From assembly GCA_000526435.1 (NCBI GenBank), contig JAGB01000004.1, positions 1-64,000 of the forward strand: 64,000 nucleotides of DNA. Direction: 5' to 3'. The position numbers were made by a program, and so were the translations under genes. This DNA is from Caldicoprobacter oshimai DSM 21659 (GTDB lineage Bacteria > Bacillota > Clostridia > Caldicoprobacterales > Caldicoprobacteraceae). Positions 34,149 through 43,958 of this stretch are shown here, piece after piece (within the stretch, counting starts at the first letter, position 1; each line of letters opens with the position of its first letter). Under the pieces are notes generated by a model, which was not told the DNA's origin, ran no database searches, and saw nothing but the letters and a program-made list of their open reading frames with translations.

Positions 34149-35112
34149 ACCTTATACCCAAATCCACCCTTCCTGCAGCTGACCAGAATTTACCCTCAAC
34201 TATCTCAAGGCCTTCAGGTTTCCTTTCAGCAAGCCAGAGCCTAGCATATGCATTTGCCAGTTCTTGGTATTTTACCACATTTTTCTACCATTTCTATCAT
34301 AGTGCGATAATGAGCTTCATATAGTTGCGGCCCCTGAAAGGTCCATGTTTCATCAAGACTTTTACCCCGCCCTAAAGCCCATGTTTCATCTCCACCAATA
34401 TGTATGTATTTGGACGGGAAAAATTCTAGCACTTCCTCAAGAAGATCATACGCAAATTTTCTCGCCTCGTCATCTGAGAGATTTAAACATCCCTCTCGAG
34501 GCAAATGCCATTCACTGTATTTTGAAAACTCTGGTAGCATTAATATATTGTTCCATATGACCTACTAGCTCAAGAGAAGGAAATACCTCTATTCCCAACT
34601 CACGCCCATATTCTATAATTTCTTTAAGCTCTTCTTGCGAAAGTCTACCCCTTGTACTCCCTATTTGGGGATACTTCTGTCATGGAAATAAGTCTTCTAA
34701 ATAGATAGCAAAATAATTGTATTTAAGCAAAAAAAGCCAGTTCAATATATCTTTAAAAGTAGAAACAGTGGGAACACCTCCGCGCGCTATATCGAGATGA
34801 TAACCTCTAAAAGAAAAACGAAAGCTCTCTTCTATTACGATTTCTGGTAGGGCATCCTTTTTTTGCATTAGAAGTTGTATTATTGTAGCATAGGCAATAT
34901 TCGAGTTACCCCATATTTTCACTTTACCCTCTTCTATTGATATGCCACATCCTTGTTTCTCTACTTTTTTCTATAGTCCATGAACCTTTAGGTATGGAAA
35001 AAGTTCGTACCAAAAAGCATGGCATATTTGAAAAACCATCAAAAGAAAACCATCGTCCCATAAAGTTTACTGATTTAGGTTGAGGCACTATTTGAGGTAC
35101 TGTATTAATCAT
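34147..35112 (-). pseudogene. Decayed GH20-type beta-N-acetylhexosaminidase
   Basis: An AGGAGG site and ATG at 35112 begin MINTVPQIVPQPKSVNF. A frameshift in an A6 run (34965-34970) leads to SFRFSFRGYHLDIARGGVPT and NYFAIYLEDLFP, where a TGA (34680-34682) replaces an expected Trp. Then QKYPQIGSTRGRLSQEELKE leads to a second frameshift near 34545, followed by the catalytic segment KYIHIGGDETWALGRG with the D-E pair. Near 34265 this is joined out of frame to YQELANAYARLWLAERKPEG, the likely C-terminus, which implies loss of several hundred codons. The residual product would not be active. The intact gene would have cut terminal HexNAc from oligosaccharides. Confidence 0.85.
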
Positions 35113-35129
35113 AAAAACCAAACCCCTCC

Positions 35130-36845
35130 TTAGTATTGCTTTCCTTTAAGGAAATTATAGGTCCTATCATATACTTCTCGTGCAGCAGGATCAGAGGACA
35201 TGGCTGCCTTTAAAAGAGTTTTTACCTGCTGATAAAAAGCTGTATAAGCCTTTCTTGCATATTTGTATTCAAACGCTTTATCAATATACAAATAATATTT
35301 TTCTCTCATCTTTTCATTTGTCAGTACTGCATCACTCATCTCCATTTCTATTCCCATACCATAATCATAAGCAGCTCTCAGAATAGTATCTAATCTGTCT
35401 TTTCCTGTTTCCGCCCACATATAGTTTGGCTGCATTAATACACCATCAAAACCAAGTTCTTTCCACTTATACCAACCACGCGCAAAATAATAGGGTATCC
35501 ACTGAAATATTCCACCTTTGGAATGAATATACTCTGACGTCCATTTAATCAATTCTGCTTCCAAAGAACTCAAGTAATAACCAATAAACTCTGCATACCA
35601 ATAAAACCCTACCAATTCTAGCTCAGTATACTCGGCTTTTTCCCAGCGATTATACACTTCGTCAATAAACCATTTAACCACCTTTTGTCGATTAATAAGT
35701 GCTTGTTCTTCTCCTATTTGGGAAACATTAAGATTTAAGCTAACTCCACTGCCATCGACATCTCCAAAATTGCTTTGATCTGTGCGTGGATATGGGATGG
35801 CTATAATAACCTTGGCTTTATAATTTTTGTACTTTTCATTATTTAGCTCCTCCTTAATCTCTTTTACAGCCTCATTTAAAGCTCCTAATTCGCGGTCCTC
35901 TCTAAAAAGCCTATTTAAAAAATATTCAAAATGAGTTTTGTTCGAAGGTTTGCCCCCCGTGGGACTAAAAGTTGCTCCATCCAACAACTTTCCATACGGC
36001 AGAAATAAGAAAGTATCGAACATAATATCCACAGGTTTTAAATCTTTATTTAGGTAAGCCACATAAGGTTTAAAATCTTCTTTTGTAAAAGAAATCCAAT
36101 TTTCGCCCGGTTTATCATATTCCCAATCTCCTGTGTAGATAAGTACCGCGTTTTTAATTCCTCCTACAGATTGTGGTTTTGGATATCCTTTTAACCTTTT
36201 ATCCCCAAATGGCAAAATATTTTTAATGTTGGGTATCAGCTTATCCCCAACTTGAGAATTTGTTCCCCATACTTCTACTTCATCGGCAAACAACCACCCT
36301 TCAACAGGTACAATAATCTTTACATAACGAGCAATTTTATGAATCCCTTTTTTAGAAATCTTTTGCTTTATCGGCCCTTTTTCAGTAGGTAAAATCCCGC
36401 TTTTTTCCCTTCCTAAAAACTCCCACTTTTCACCATCTATAGAAAGATAAAACTCTACTTCCCGTGGAAAATGAATACCCACCGGTACATTCTGAAGGAC
36501 ACTTATAGCAATTTCTTCCACTGTAACAGAAGATTCTAAACCAACAGTAATATCTCTAAAAGCTTGGTGCAGATAACCTACATAAGCTTTATCCGTAAAA
36601 CTTAAGCTCCCATATTGACCATCAGTAAGTTCACCACCGCTATCTGGATAATTTACCTCATGAACTTTAGTATAAAATTCATCTGGAGGATATACTGTAT
36701 TTACTCGATAACTTTTACCTAAAGCTAAATTGACAAGCTCCTTAACATGACTTTGTTTGTCTTTTTGGGCATTTCCTTGTATAGGTGAAATTACTACGAA
36801 GAAGATCACTAACATTAACCACGATAAAAAACGTTTTTTATACAT
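35130..36845 (-). CDS. Secreted DUF4855-family protein
   Basis: The function of the DUF4855 family is unknown; it is probably a carbohydrate-active or polysaccharide-binding protein outside the cell. The 571-residue protein has a signal peptide (1-26, hydrophobic core WLMLVIFFVVI, cleavage after QGNA or similar). An N-terminal discoidin-like beta-sandwich (about 35-195) follows, then the DUF4855 core: VLIYTGDWEYDKPGENW, IMFDTFLFLPYG, VIIAIPYPRTDQSNFGDVDG and ELVGFYWYAEFIGYY. The core looks like a TIM-type barrel with aromatic and acidic residues at strand ends. It lies between the heparinase-like gene and the GH20 remnant. Confidence 0.8.
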   Translation of the reverse strand: MYKKRFLSWLMLVIFFVVISPIQGNAQKDKQSHVKELVNLALGKSYRVNTVYPPDEFYTKVHEVNYPDSGGELTDGQYGSLSFTDKAYVGYLHQAFRDITVGLESSVTVEEIAISVLQNVPVGIHFPREVEFYLSIDGEKWEFLGREKSGILPTEKGPIKQKISKKGIHKIARYVKIIVPVEGWLFADEVEVWGTNSQVGDKLIPNIKNILPFGDKRLKGYPKPQSVGGIKNAVLIYTGDWEYDKPGENWISFTKEDFKPYVAYLNKDLKPVDIMFDTFLFLPYGKLLDGATFSPTGGKPSNKTHFEYFLNRLFREDRELGALNEAVKEIKEELNNEKYKNYKAKVIIAIPYPRTDQSNFGDVDGSGVSLNLNVSQIGEEQALINRQKVVKWFIDEVYNRWEKAEYTELELVGFYWYAEFIGYYLSSLEAELIKWTSEYIHSKGGIFQWIPYYFARGWYKWKELGFDGVLMQPNYMWAETGKDRLDTILRAAYDYGMGIEMEMSDAVLTNEKMREKYYLYIDKAFEYKYARKAYTAFYQQVKTLLKAAMSSDPAAREVYDRTYNFLKGKQY

Positions 36846-36948
36846 TATTAACCACTCTCCTTTCTAATATTTTTCACTTATATAAATATTCCGCTTTAAA
36901 CAAAAAATTCCTCTTTTTATATATTTTTTAGAGAAAATATCTTTCTAT

Positions 36949-39900
36949 TTATCCAATTAAAGACATTAAAGATGGCAAATTTAAAGTTGTAACCCCTTTA
37001 GCTATATCAATTCTTTCTTTATTTATCATAACTTTCTGGTTATTTGCACTCCAAATTACAATATATCCCAATCCATTTTCTGCTTTATACCACAATACAT
37101 CAACAGGACTTTCTGAACTCAAAGTTAACCGTGTATTATAATATAAGTAGGTTCCCCCAACTATGAATAAACCATTTAATTTCTCTTTCTTTACTAACTG
37201 AACCAATACGTTACCATCTGTTCTAAAACTTTTATATACTATTTCCCGGTTATCACTAAACGAAATAAAACATGAACATACATCTTTATGTACTAATACC
37301 GAATTATCACTAATAAAATTTACAAAAGCAGACTTAGAAAAAACGTCATTTAAATCTAAGACGTTTAAAAAAGTAACATCCGACGCTTTATTCTCTGTAA
37401 CAAATTCAGTATGGTATTCCTTTAAATGATTGTTTGTAGGTATCATATTTTCAGGATAACCTTCTAATACCCTGACTAGTAAAGGCCTATTACTATTTAA
37501 ATAAAAGTTTAAATTCGTATTTCCGCCTTTGATTTGCAGACAATGTAAATTTATTCCTTTTTTTGTCATGTCAACATCTGGCTTATTAACTGTATGAATC
37601 AAACTAGAAAAATTCTTTTCTACTTCTGAAACAATGCGATCAAACATTACTATTAAACCAGAGTTATTACTATTTTTCCCCTCATTGAAGCGAAAGAACA
37701 ATACCTTCCGTATAAAGCTGCTGACTTCTCCACCATAAGAAGGAGTCGCATCTCCTTCAAAATAATCTATTATATTACTGTGAATAAACCGTAAAATCCT
37801 CCCATCAGCTCCTGGCTTTTGGCAAATTTGTCCTTTCCCATCTACCAAGATTGTATTATGAGCTTTACTTTGAACATACCAGCCATAATAATGAGGGCTC
37901 CCATAGTAATCATAAACTCCAGAATCTACAATTAAGGTATCTCCTCCTGCATGTAGTATATAGCTATTCTGATCTGCATGTTCGTGGCCTCCCATTATTC
38001 CATGATAAGGACCACTTTTAAAAGCAAAATGCACTCCTTTCTGATTTTCCAACGTCGTATGAGCTATAATAATACCGCTTTCAGGAAAATATTTTGTCAG
38101 CGGCAAATCTACTGGTGGTTTTGGTACTATAGAACTATCCCACCAGTTCATCAACCGAATTAATAAACCTGGGCGTGCCAAACTATCATTCTTTAACGCC
38201 TCAATCCCATACCACTGAGCATATGGATCATTTTGTATTTTAGCCAAATAAAACATCACTGCAGCATCTTCACCATTGGGTAGTCTCTTGTGCGTATCTC
38301 CGAAACTGAGACTTATACCTCCAGGAGGTGCAATATACAGCCTAAATACGGCGGTCTTCTTCAACCACGGATGCTCCCGCAAGTTAATTCCAGTTACCGA
38401 GTAAATCGCCTCAACAAATTCAATAACAAATCCCATCGTATAAGTCCAATAATCACTTCCTTCATGCCATTCTCCGTCAACTCCACCCAGCGATAAGAAC
38501 CGACCAATATAAAGTTTTATTGCATAATCGACCCAATCTTTAGCTTCTTCAACCTCATCCCAAATAGTAAGAGCTCCAATTGCCAATGCATTCGTTTGAA
38601 ACCAAGGATGATTATTGGTTTCATCGAGGACAAATGGATTTAAATATCTCCATAAAGCACGACAACGCATTTCAATAGCATTTCTTACAAGTACTCGTTC
38701 TTCCTGAGAAAGCTCATTATACAAAAGGTCATAACCAATCGATAATCCTACAAGAACATCATGAGCTGCATGATCAACACTATCAATACCTGTCGAACCT
38801 AAAGGGTCCCAACCTGCCGCGTGTAACAACCATGTTTTTACATTTTCGCCGTACTTTTTTTCCCCAGTAACTGCATAAATATAGCTATATAAAGTAATAG
38901 CTTCTAATACCTTCGCTCCTGCATTAACAATTTCACGCCAACGTTGTAGGTTCCACACGCCGTTCTCAAACATAGGTGGTTCATCTGGTAATTCTTTCTT
39001 ATTCTTTTCTTTAACTTGCATATTTTTCAGTTGCGACGTATGCCTAATTTTATCTTGCGCCAATCTTTCGATTGCTTCCCAGATATGTTTTTTAGGCCCA
39101 TTTATATCGTACAAAACTTTTTTCTTATCAATTAAGGTCCAAGGTAATCTAGGATGAGTAGTTTTCCACGGTCCTCCCCAATATGGAATGTAATTAATTT
39201 CTCCTACTTCAATAGTACAGGGATTGGACCATTCCCCTTTCCTAGATTTTAGTACAGGTGCAACACGGCAATACCATCTACCTGGCTGTAAATAATGTGT
39301 AGGCATAAAATAATTTTGCTCTACGTTTACAGTTTCAAGATATTCCCCCTTAAAGTCGATGTCTCTGCTATACTGAACTATATAACCAACAGCTTGTGGT
39401 ATAGGCTCCCACGTAATAAAAAAAGGATTTGCTCTTGATTTTAAATTAGACTGCAATATGATTGTTGTTGATGGTTCCCCTTTTCTGGGAGAGGAACTAT
39501 ATACTTCAATTTCCGCTACTCCTAAAACATTTACCATCTCACCCGATTTGCCACCACCGGCAGGCATAAAGAGACGAATTCTGTCAGTTTCAAAAGGCAA
39601 AAAAATAATATGGGTATATTTACCATCCTCAGCTTCCTCACGAGATATTTCATCGATCCTCTTCCATTCGCCCTCTAAGCAATACTCTAACCAATATTTC
39701 TCAGGCTTCAAAAAGCACCCCTTATCTCTGGCCCAAAAAATTGAAACTGACTCTATAATTTGCTTACCTGGGAAAAGGAGAACAACCCAATGAGGCTCAA
39801 ACGTAGCTCGTGAAAGCCATTGAACTTTATTTAAGCGACCAGTTTCATCTTCATCATTTCTGACACCATCATTTATTGGATACACTCGGTACCATGGCGC

Positions 39901-39957
39901 AAAACTATCTACCCCAACTCTCGTCCCAAAACTAGACAATGCTACATTAGAAGACAC
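36949..39957 (-). CDS. Heparinase II/III-family polysaccharide lyase
   Basis: It is predicted to cleave uronic-acid-containing chains by beta-elimination. The 1002-residue protein has an N-terminal discoidin-like domain (about 1-160), a fibronectin-like DUF4962 region (about 165-260), and an (alpha/alpha)n toroid (about 300-620) with NNHPWFQTNALAIGALTIWDE and EWHEGSDYWTYTMGF. The C-terminal heparinase II/III beta-sandwich carries GGHEHADQNSYILHAGG and SKAHNTILVDGKGQ, containing His residues used in catalysis and metal binding. A GTG at 39957 with AGGGG eight bases upstream is preferred. There is no signal peptide, so it should act on imported oligosaccharides. Confidence 0.85.
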   Translation of the reverse strand: MSSNVALSSFGTRVGVDSFAPWYRVYPINDGVRNDEDETGRLNKVQWLSRATFEPHWVVLLFPGKQIIESVSIFWARDKGCFLKPEKYWLEYCLEGEWKRIDEISREEAEDGKYTHIIFLPFETDRIRLFMPAGGGKSGEMVNVLGVAEIEVYSSSPRKGEPSTTIILQSNLKSRANPFFITWEPIPQAVGYIVQYSRDIDFKGEYLETVNVEQNYFMPTHYLQPGRWYCRVAPVLKSRKGEWSNPCTIEVGEINYIPYWGGPWKTTHPRLPWTLIDKKKVLYDINGPKKHIWEAIERLAQDKIRHTSQLKNMQVKEKNKKELPDEPPMFENGVWNLQRWREIVNAGAKVLEAITLYSYIYAVTGEKKYGENVKTWLLHAAGWDPLGSTGIDSVDHAAHDVLVGLSIGYDLLYNELSQEERVLVRNAIEMRCRALWRYLNPFVLDETNNHPWFQTNALAIGALTIWDEVEEAKDWVDYAIKLYIGRFLSLGGVDGEWHEGSDYWTYTMGFVIEFVEAIYSVTGINLREHPWLKKTAVFRLYIAPPGGISLSFGDTHKRLPNGEDAAVMFYLAKIQNDPYAQWYGIEALKNDSLARPGLLIRLMNWWDSSIVPKPPVDLPLTKYFPESGIIIAHTTLENQKGVHFAFKSGPYHGIMGGHEHADQNSYILHAGGDTLIVDSGVYDYYGSPHYYGWYVQSKAHNTILVDGKGQICQKPGADGRILRFIHSNIIDYFEGDATPSYGGEVSSFIRKVLFFRFNEGKNSNNSGLIVMFDRIVSEVEKNFSSLIHTVNKPDVDMTKKGINLHCLQIKGGNTNLNFYLNSNRPLLVRVLEGYPENMIPTNNHLKEYHTEFVTENKASDVTFLNVLDLNDVFSKSAFVNFISDNSVLVHKDVCSCFISFSDNREIVYKSFRTDGNVLVQLVKKEKLNGLFIVGGTYLYYNTRLTLSSESPVDVLWYKAENGLGYIVIWSANNQKVMINKERIDIAKGVTTLNLPSLMSLIG

Positions 39958-39978
39958 TCGTATCACCCCTTTATTACA

Positions 39979-40917
39979 TCAATATAAATGACAAGCTATA
40001 CTATGCCCCTCTTTTATTTCTTTTAAAATTGGTTTTTCTTTTGTACATATTTCCTTTTTATATGAACACCTAGGATGAAAAGGACATCCAGAAGGCGGAT
40101 TAAGGGGTGACGGTATCTCCCCGCTGATAGTAATATTCAGGATTTCACCACCTATTACTGGAACAGATTTTAGTAGTGTTTGCGTATAAGGATGTAATGG
40201 TTCATTCAATAAATCTTCTGTCTGCGCAAACTCGACTAGAACCCCCAAATACATTACTGCGATTAAATCGCTAACATATTCTACCACTGCTAAATCATGA
40301 GCAATAAAGATATATGATAAATTTTTTTCCTTTTTTAACTCTAAAAGCAAATTTAAAATCTGCGCTTGAATAGATACGTCTAAACTAGAAACTGGCTCAT
40401 CAAATATAATCAATTGAGGTTCCAAAGCCAACGCCCTTGCAATTGCTACTCTTTGTTGTTGCCCGCCGCTTAATTCATGCGGAAATGAGTTATAGTAATA
40501 ATGAGGTATCCCCACTTGTTCCATTAAATTAAGAACTATCGACTTACGAGTTTGCTTAGTACCTATATTATGCAAGCGTAAAGGTTCTTCAATATTTTTA
40601 CCAATTGTCATATGAGGAAAAAGAGACAAGTAAGGATTTTGAAATACCATTTGAACCTGTCGTCTTAAATGATAATTTTCACTTTTTGTAACCTTAAAAA
40701 CCGATTTACCCAATAACTTCACGTCACCTTCTGTTGGCGGGATAAGCCCTAAGATAAGCCTAGCGAGGGTTGACTTACCACTCCCGCTTTCTCCCACTAT
40801 ACCCAAAGACCTGTGTTTCTCTAAATTAAACGAAACTCCATCCACAGCTTTTAGATCTTTTTTACCTACTTTAAAGTACTTTTTTACATTCTCAACTTGT
40901 AGAATAATTTCTGCCAT
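39979..40917 (-). CDS. Oligopeptide-type ABC transporter ATPase (OppF-like)
   Basis: This cytoplasmic ATPase of an Opp/Dpp-type importer has 312 residues, with Walker [11 protein letters not shown], signature LSGGQQQRVAIARAL and Walker B LIIFDEPVSSLD. The C-terminal oligopeptide domain with CPFHPRCSYKKEIC can bind a [4Fe-4S] cluster in this family. An AGGAGG site precedes the ATG. It is the fifth gene of oppA-B-C-D-F. The genetic setting suggests oligosaccharides rather than peptides as cargo. Confidence 0.93.
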   Translation of the reverse strand: MAEIILQVENVKKYFKVGKKDLKAVDGVSFNLEKHRSLGIVGESGSGKSTLARLILGLIPPTEGDVKLLGKSVFKVTKSENYHLRRQVQMVFQNPYLSLFPHMTIGKNIEEPLRLHNIGTKQTRKSIVLNLMEQVGIPHYYYNSFPHELSGGQQQRVAIARALALEPQLIIFDEPVSSLDVSIQAQILNLLLELKKEKNLSYIFIAHDLAVVEYVSDLIAVMYLGVLVEFAQTEDLLNEPLHPYTQTLLKSVPVIGGEILNITISGEIPSPLNPPSGCPFHPRCSYKKEICTKEKPILKEIKEGHSIACHLY

Positions 40918-40978
40918 ATCTAAACCTCCTGACTTTTAAAACACTAATAAAGAAATACTGCCTTATATCCTGTCTTAA

Positions 40979-41938
40979 TTATTCATAAAGCCAACAATAT
41001 ACAATATGTGTATCGGATAATTCAATTCTGGGTGGATTCTCTTCCTCGCATCTCGACATCTTTTTCCCACATCTTTTAGCAAAAGGACATCCCACTTCTT
41101 CCAATTCTCTTAAATTGGGTGGCTGTCCTGGAATAGTGTTCAAAGATTTTTTACTTTTGAGAATGGGAATAGAATTCAGTAGTCCCAACGTATAAGGATG
41201 TAAAGGCTTCTTTAGAAACTCCTCCGTAGTAGCTTTCTCTACTATCCGACCTCCATACATGACTATAATATAGTCAGAAACCATCGTAGCCACTGCCAAG
41301 TTATGAGTAATCAATATAACTGAAGTCCCTCTCTTTTCCTGAATCTTTCTGATAAGCTGTAAAATTTGTGCTTGCACAGTTACATCAAGTGACGTAGTAG
41401 GCTCGTCAGCTATCAGTAAATCAGGCTCGCTAATAAGGGCCATCGCTATCATAACCCTTTGCCTCATGCCACCACTAAATTCAAACGGGTATTGATGAAA
41501 TCTTTCTTTTGCTGAAGGTATACCTACTTCTGTAAGTATTTGTATGGTTTTATGGCGCGCTTCATTTTTTGAAACTTTATGATGCCATAAAAGCGGCTCC
41601 ATTATCTGTTGCCCAATTTTTATTGTAGGATTAAGGGAACTCATAGGATCTTGGAAAATCATGGAAATATTATTCCCTCTAATTTTCCTCATTTTTTTAT
41701 CATCGTAGGTTAACAGATTTTCCCCTTTAAATATAATTTCTCCATTAATTTTTGCATAAGGGGGTAAAAGTCTCATAATACTTAAAACTGAAACACTTTT
41801 TCCACTTCCGGACTCACCTACGATAGAAACCGTTTCTCCTTTCTTTAACCCATACGAAATTCCATTGACTGCTTTTACTATTCCTTCTTTTGTATTGAAA
41901 TGCGTTTTCAAGTTTTTTATTTCGAGTAAATATTCCAA
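40979..41938 (-). CDS. Oligopeptide-type ABC transporter ATPase (OppD-like)
   Basis: This is the partner ATPase to the OppF-like subunit: 319 residues from a TTG start at 41938, which has GAGGTG seven bases upstream and gives the usual N-terminus [14 protein letters not shown]. The longer open frame from 41998 would overlap the permease gene and lacks a site. Walker A is [10 protein letters not shown], the signature [15 protein letters not shown] and Walker [13 protein letters not shown]. The C-terminal [14 protein letters not shown] is the family's Fe-S-type Cys motif. Confidence 0.93.
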   Translation of the reverse strand: MEYLLEIKNLKTHFNTKEGIVKAVNGISYGLKKGETVSIVGESGSGKSVSVLSIMRLLPPYAKINGEIIFKGENLLTYDDKKMRKIRGNNISMIFQDPMSSLNPTIKIGQQIMEPLLWHHKVSKNEARHKTIQILTEVGIPSAKERFHQYPFEFSGGMRQRVMIAMALISEPDLLIADEPTTSLDVTVQAQILQLIRKIQEKRGTSVILITHNLAVATMVSDYIIVMYGGRIVEKATTEEFLKKPLHPYTLGLLNSIPILKSKKSLNTIPGQPPNLRELEEVGCPFAKRCGKKMSRCEEENPPRIELSDTHIVYCWLYE

Positions 41939-41972
41939 ATGTCTCACCTCTGCTATATTTTTTAAAAATTTG

Positions 41973-42893
41973 TCATTCTGTTTTAGGATCAAAGGCATCT
42001 CTTAAACCATCACCAAAGAAAGTAAACGCTAGTATCGTTAACGCAAAGATACCAGCTGGGAACAAAATCATATGAGGATAAGACAGCATCCATTTACTAC
42101 CTTGCGAAATAAGCCCTCCCCAGCTTGGCATTGGAGGCATAACCCCTAATCCTATTAAGCTAAGACCGGACTCCATCATCATAGCTCCCGGAATATTGAA
42201 AGATAATGCCACTGCTATAGGACCTATTGAGTTTGGAATAACATATCTTAATATAATGGTTAAATTAGATGCTCCCATAGCCTTTGCTGCTTCGATATAT
42301 TCTAGCTGTTTAACTGCTAAAACTTGACCGCGTACTAATCTAGCCATACCAGCCCATGAAGTCAACCCAATAGCCAAAAGAATTGTAAAAAGGCTCCTAC
42401 CTAATACAACAACTAAAACCAGATTTAATAAAAACGATGGCAAGGCAAACATAATGTCAACAAATCTCATTAAAATATTATCGACTCGTCCTCCGATATA
42501 TCCGGCTACAGCACCCACCAACACTCCTATACAAACCTGGACTAATCCTGCTCCAAAGCCCACAATCAAAGCATTTCTTAATCCATATACGATTAAGGTG
42601 GCCAGGTCTCTGCCTCCATCATCCGTTCCCATCCAATGCTTTGCATTTGGAGTTTGATATAAAGCAGTGTAATCCATCATTGTATAATGATATGGAGAAA
42701 CAAAAGGCCCTACAATTGCAATTACTATCAGAAAAATAATAAAATATAAACTGATTACAGCCATTTTATTTTTTTTGAACCTTCCCCACAAAATGCCAAA
42801 ATAACTTCTCTCTTTTACTTCTATCTCACTTTGACTATTTACTACGTGTTGAATACCGCCTTTTTGTAGTTGAACATTGTAATTTTGTCCCAT
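41973..42893 (-). CDS. Oligopeptide-type ABC transporter permease (OppC-like)
   Basis: This inner-membrane permease has 306 residues, an N-terminal OppC_N helix (MAVISLYFIIFLIVIAIVG), the extracellular HWMGTDDGGRDL motif that marks OppC/DppC, and five more helices. The EAA-type loop is EAAKAMGASNLTIILRYVIP. It starts six bases after oppB and is preceded by GGAGGG. It belongs to the same importer as the binding protein at 43959-45779. Confidence 0.94.
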   Translation of the reverse strand: MGQNYNVQLQKGGIQHVVNSQSEIEVKERSYFGILWGRFKKNKMAVISLYFIIFLIVIAIVGPFVSPYHYTMMDYTALYQTPNAKHWMGTDDGGRDLATLIVYGLRNALIVGFGAGLVQVCIGVLVGAVAGYIGGRVDNILMRFVDIMFALPSFLLNLVLVVVLGRSLFTILLAIGLTSWAGMARLVRGQVLAVKQLEYIEAAKAMGASNLTIILRYVIPNSIGPIAVALSFNIPGAMMMESGLSLIGLGVMPPMPSWGGLISQGSKWMLSYPHMILFPAGIFALTILAFTFFGDGLRDAFDPKTE

Positions 42894-42899
42894 AAATCA

Positions 42900-43862
42900 T
42901 TATCCCTCCAACATGCTGTGTTTCCTAATACGAGGATCCAATATCCCGTAAATTATATCTACTATCAAATTGGTAAACATGACAATGGTAGCAAAAAACA
43001 CAGTCGTACCCATTACCATTGGGTAATCGCGATATATCGCCGCACTTGCATAAAACTTACCTAACCCTGGTATATTAAAGAGATTCTCTACGAAGACAGT
43101 ACCTACAGTCAAATATGCTAATTGGGGCCCTACTACAGTTATTAGAGGAATCAAAGAATTTCGCAGCGCATGTTTCAGCACTACCTGACGAAAACCTCCC
43201 CCTTTGGCCCATGCTACTCTTATATACTCTTTGTTTAAGGTTTCTATAAGGCTTGCTCTCATATAGCGGGTTATGCTTCCTATAGGAGCAATGGCTAATG
43301 ATAACACCGGTAATACATAATTCTTGGGTTCTCCCCACCCAATAGAAGGAACTAAATGAAGTTTTAAAGCCAGAATATAAATTAAAAATACAGCGATCAC
43401 ATAATTAGGCAAACTTGTTCCAATCATAGACACAAGTGTGGCTATTCTGTCAATGACAGTATTCCTTTTGAATGCCGCTATTATTCCTAACGGAATACCG
43501 ATAACAAGAGCTAATCCTATAGCCATAACAGCCAGCCTAAACGATATGGGGAATGTACGCATAATAATCTTTTCTATTGTTGTACTTGGATATTGGAAAG
43601 AGGGACCAAACTCGAATCGAGCAGCATTCGATAGAAAGATCAAAAACTGTTGCCATTCTGGCTTATCCAGCTGATAAGCTTTTTCCCACGCTGCTTTAAC
43701 CTCAGGTGGTACCGTTATATCCGTAATATTTTGTGATAATAACCGTTCTGTCTCTATATAACTCCCCGGTGCGCTCTTAACAAGTATGAAAGTTATTAAA
43801 GATACAAAAAATAATGCCACAATTATAAAAGCCACTCTTTTAACTATATATTTTAACACCAC
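42900..43862 (-). CDS. Oligopeptide-type ABC transporter permease (OppB-like)
   Basis: This inner-membrane permease has 320 residues and starts LKYIVKRVAFIIVALFFVSLITFI, the standard OppB first helix. The ATPase-docking loop reads EYIRVAWAKGGGFRQVVLKHALRNSLIP, and a VFVENLFNIPGLGKF motif follows. Two adjacent GTG codons at 43862 and 43859 could each serve as the start. A perfect hairpin lies between the binding-protein gene and this one. Confidence 0.94.
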   Translation of the reverse strand: MVLKYIVKRVAFIIVALFFVSLITFILVKSAPGSYIETERLLSQNITDITVPPEVKAAWEKAYQLDKPEWQQFLIFLSNAARFEFGPSFQYPSTTIEKIIMRTFPISFRLAVMAIGLALVIGIPLGIIAAFKRNTVIDRIATLVSMIGTSLPNYVIAVFLIYILALKLHLVPSIGWGEPKNYVLPVLSLAIAPIGSITRYMRASLIETLNKEYIRVAWAKGGGFRQVVLKHALRNSLIPLITVVGPQLAYLTVGTVFVENLFNIPGLGKFYASAAIYRDYPMVMGTTVFFATIVMFTNLIVDIIYGILDPRIRKHSMLEG

Positions 43863-43906
43863 TTATCACCCACATTTCAATTGTTTACTTTTTTAAAAAC
43901 TTTTAT

Positions 43907-43946
43907 GATGGTAATTAGCTGACTGTGTAGTCAGCTAATTACCATC
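43907..43946 (-). terminator. Intra-operon hairpin between oppA and oppB
   Basis: GATGGTAATTAGCTGACT (43907-43924) pairs perfectly with 43929-43946 over 18 bp with a 4-base loop. A T-rich tail follows on the minus strand. As in the other ABC operon, it should lower permease relative to binding-protein expression. Confidence 0.8.
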
Positions 43947-43958
43947 GCTAAAAGGAGT

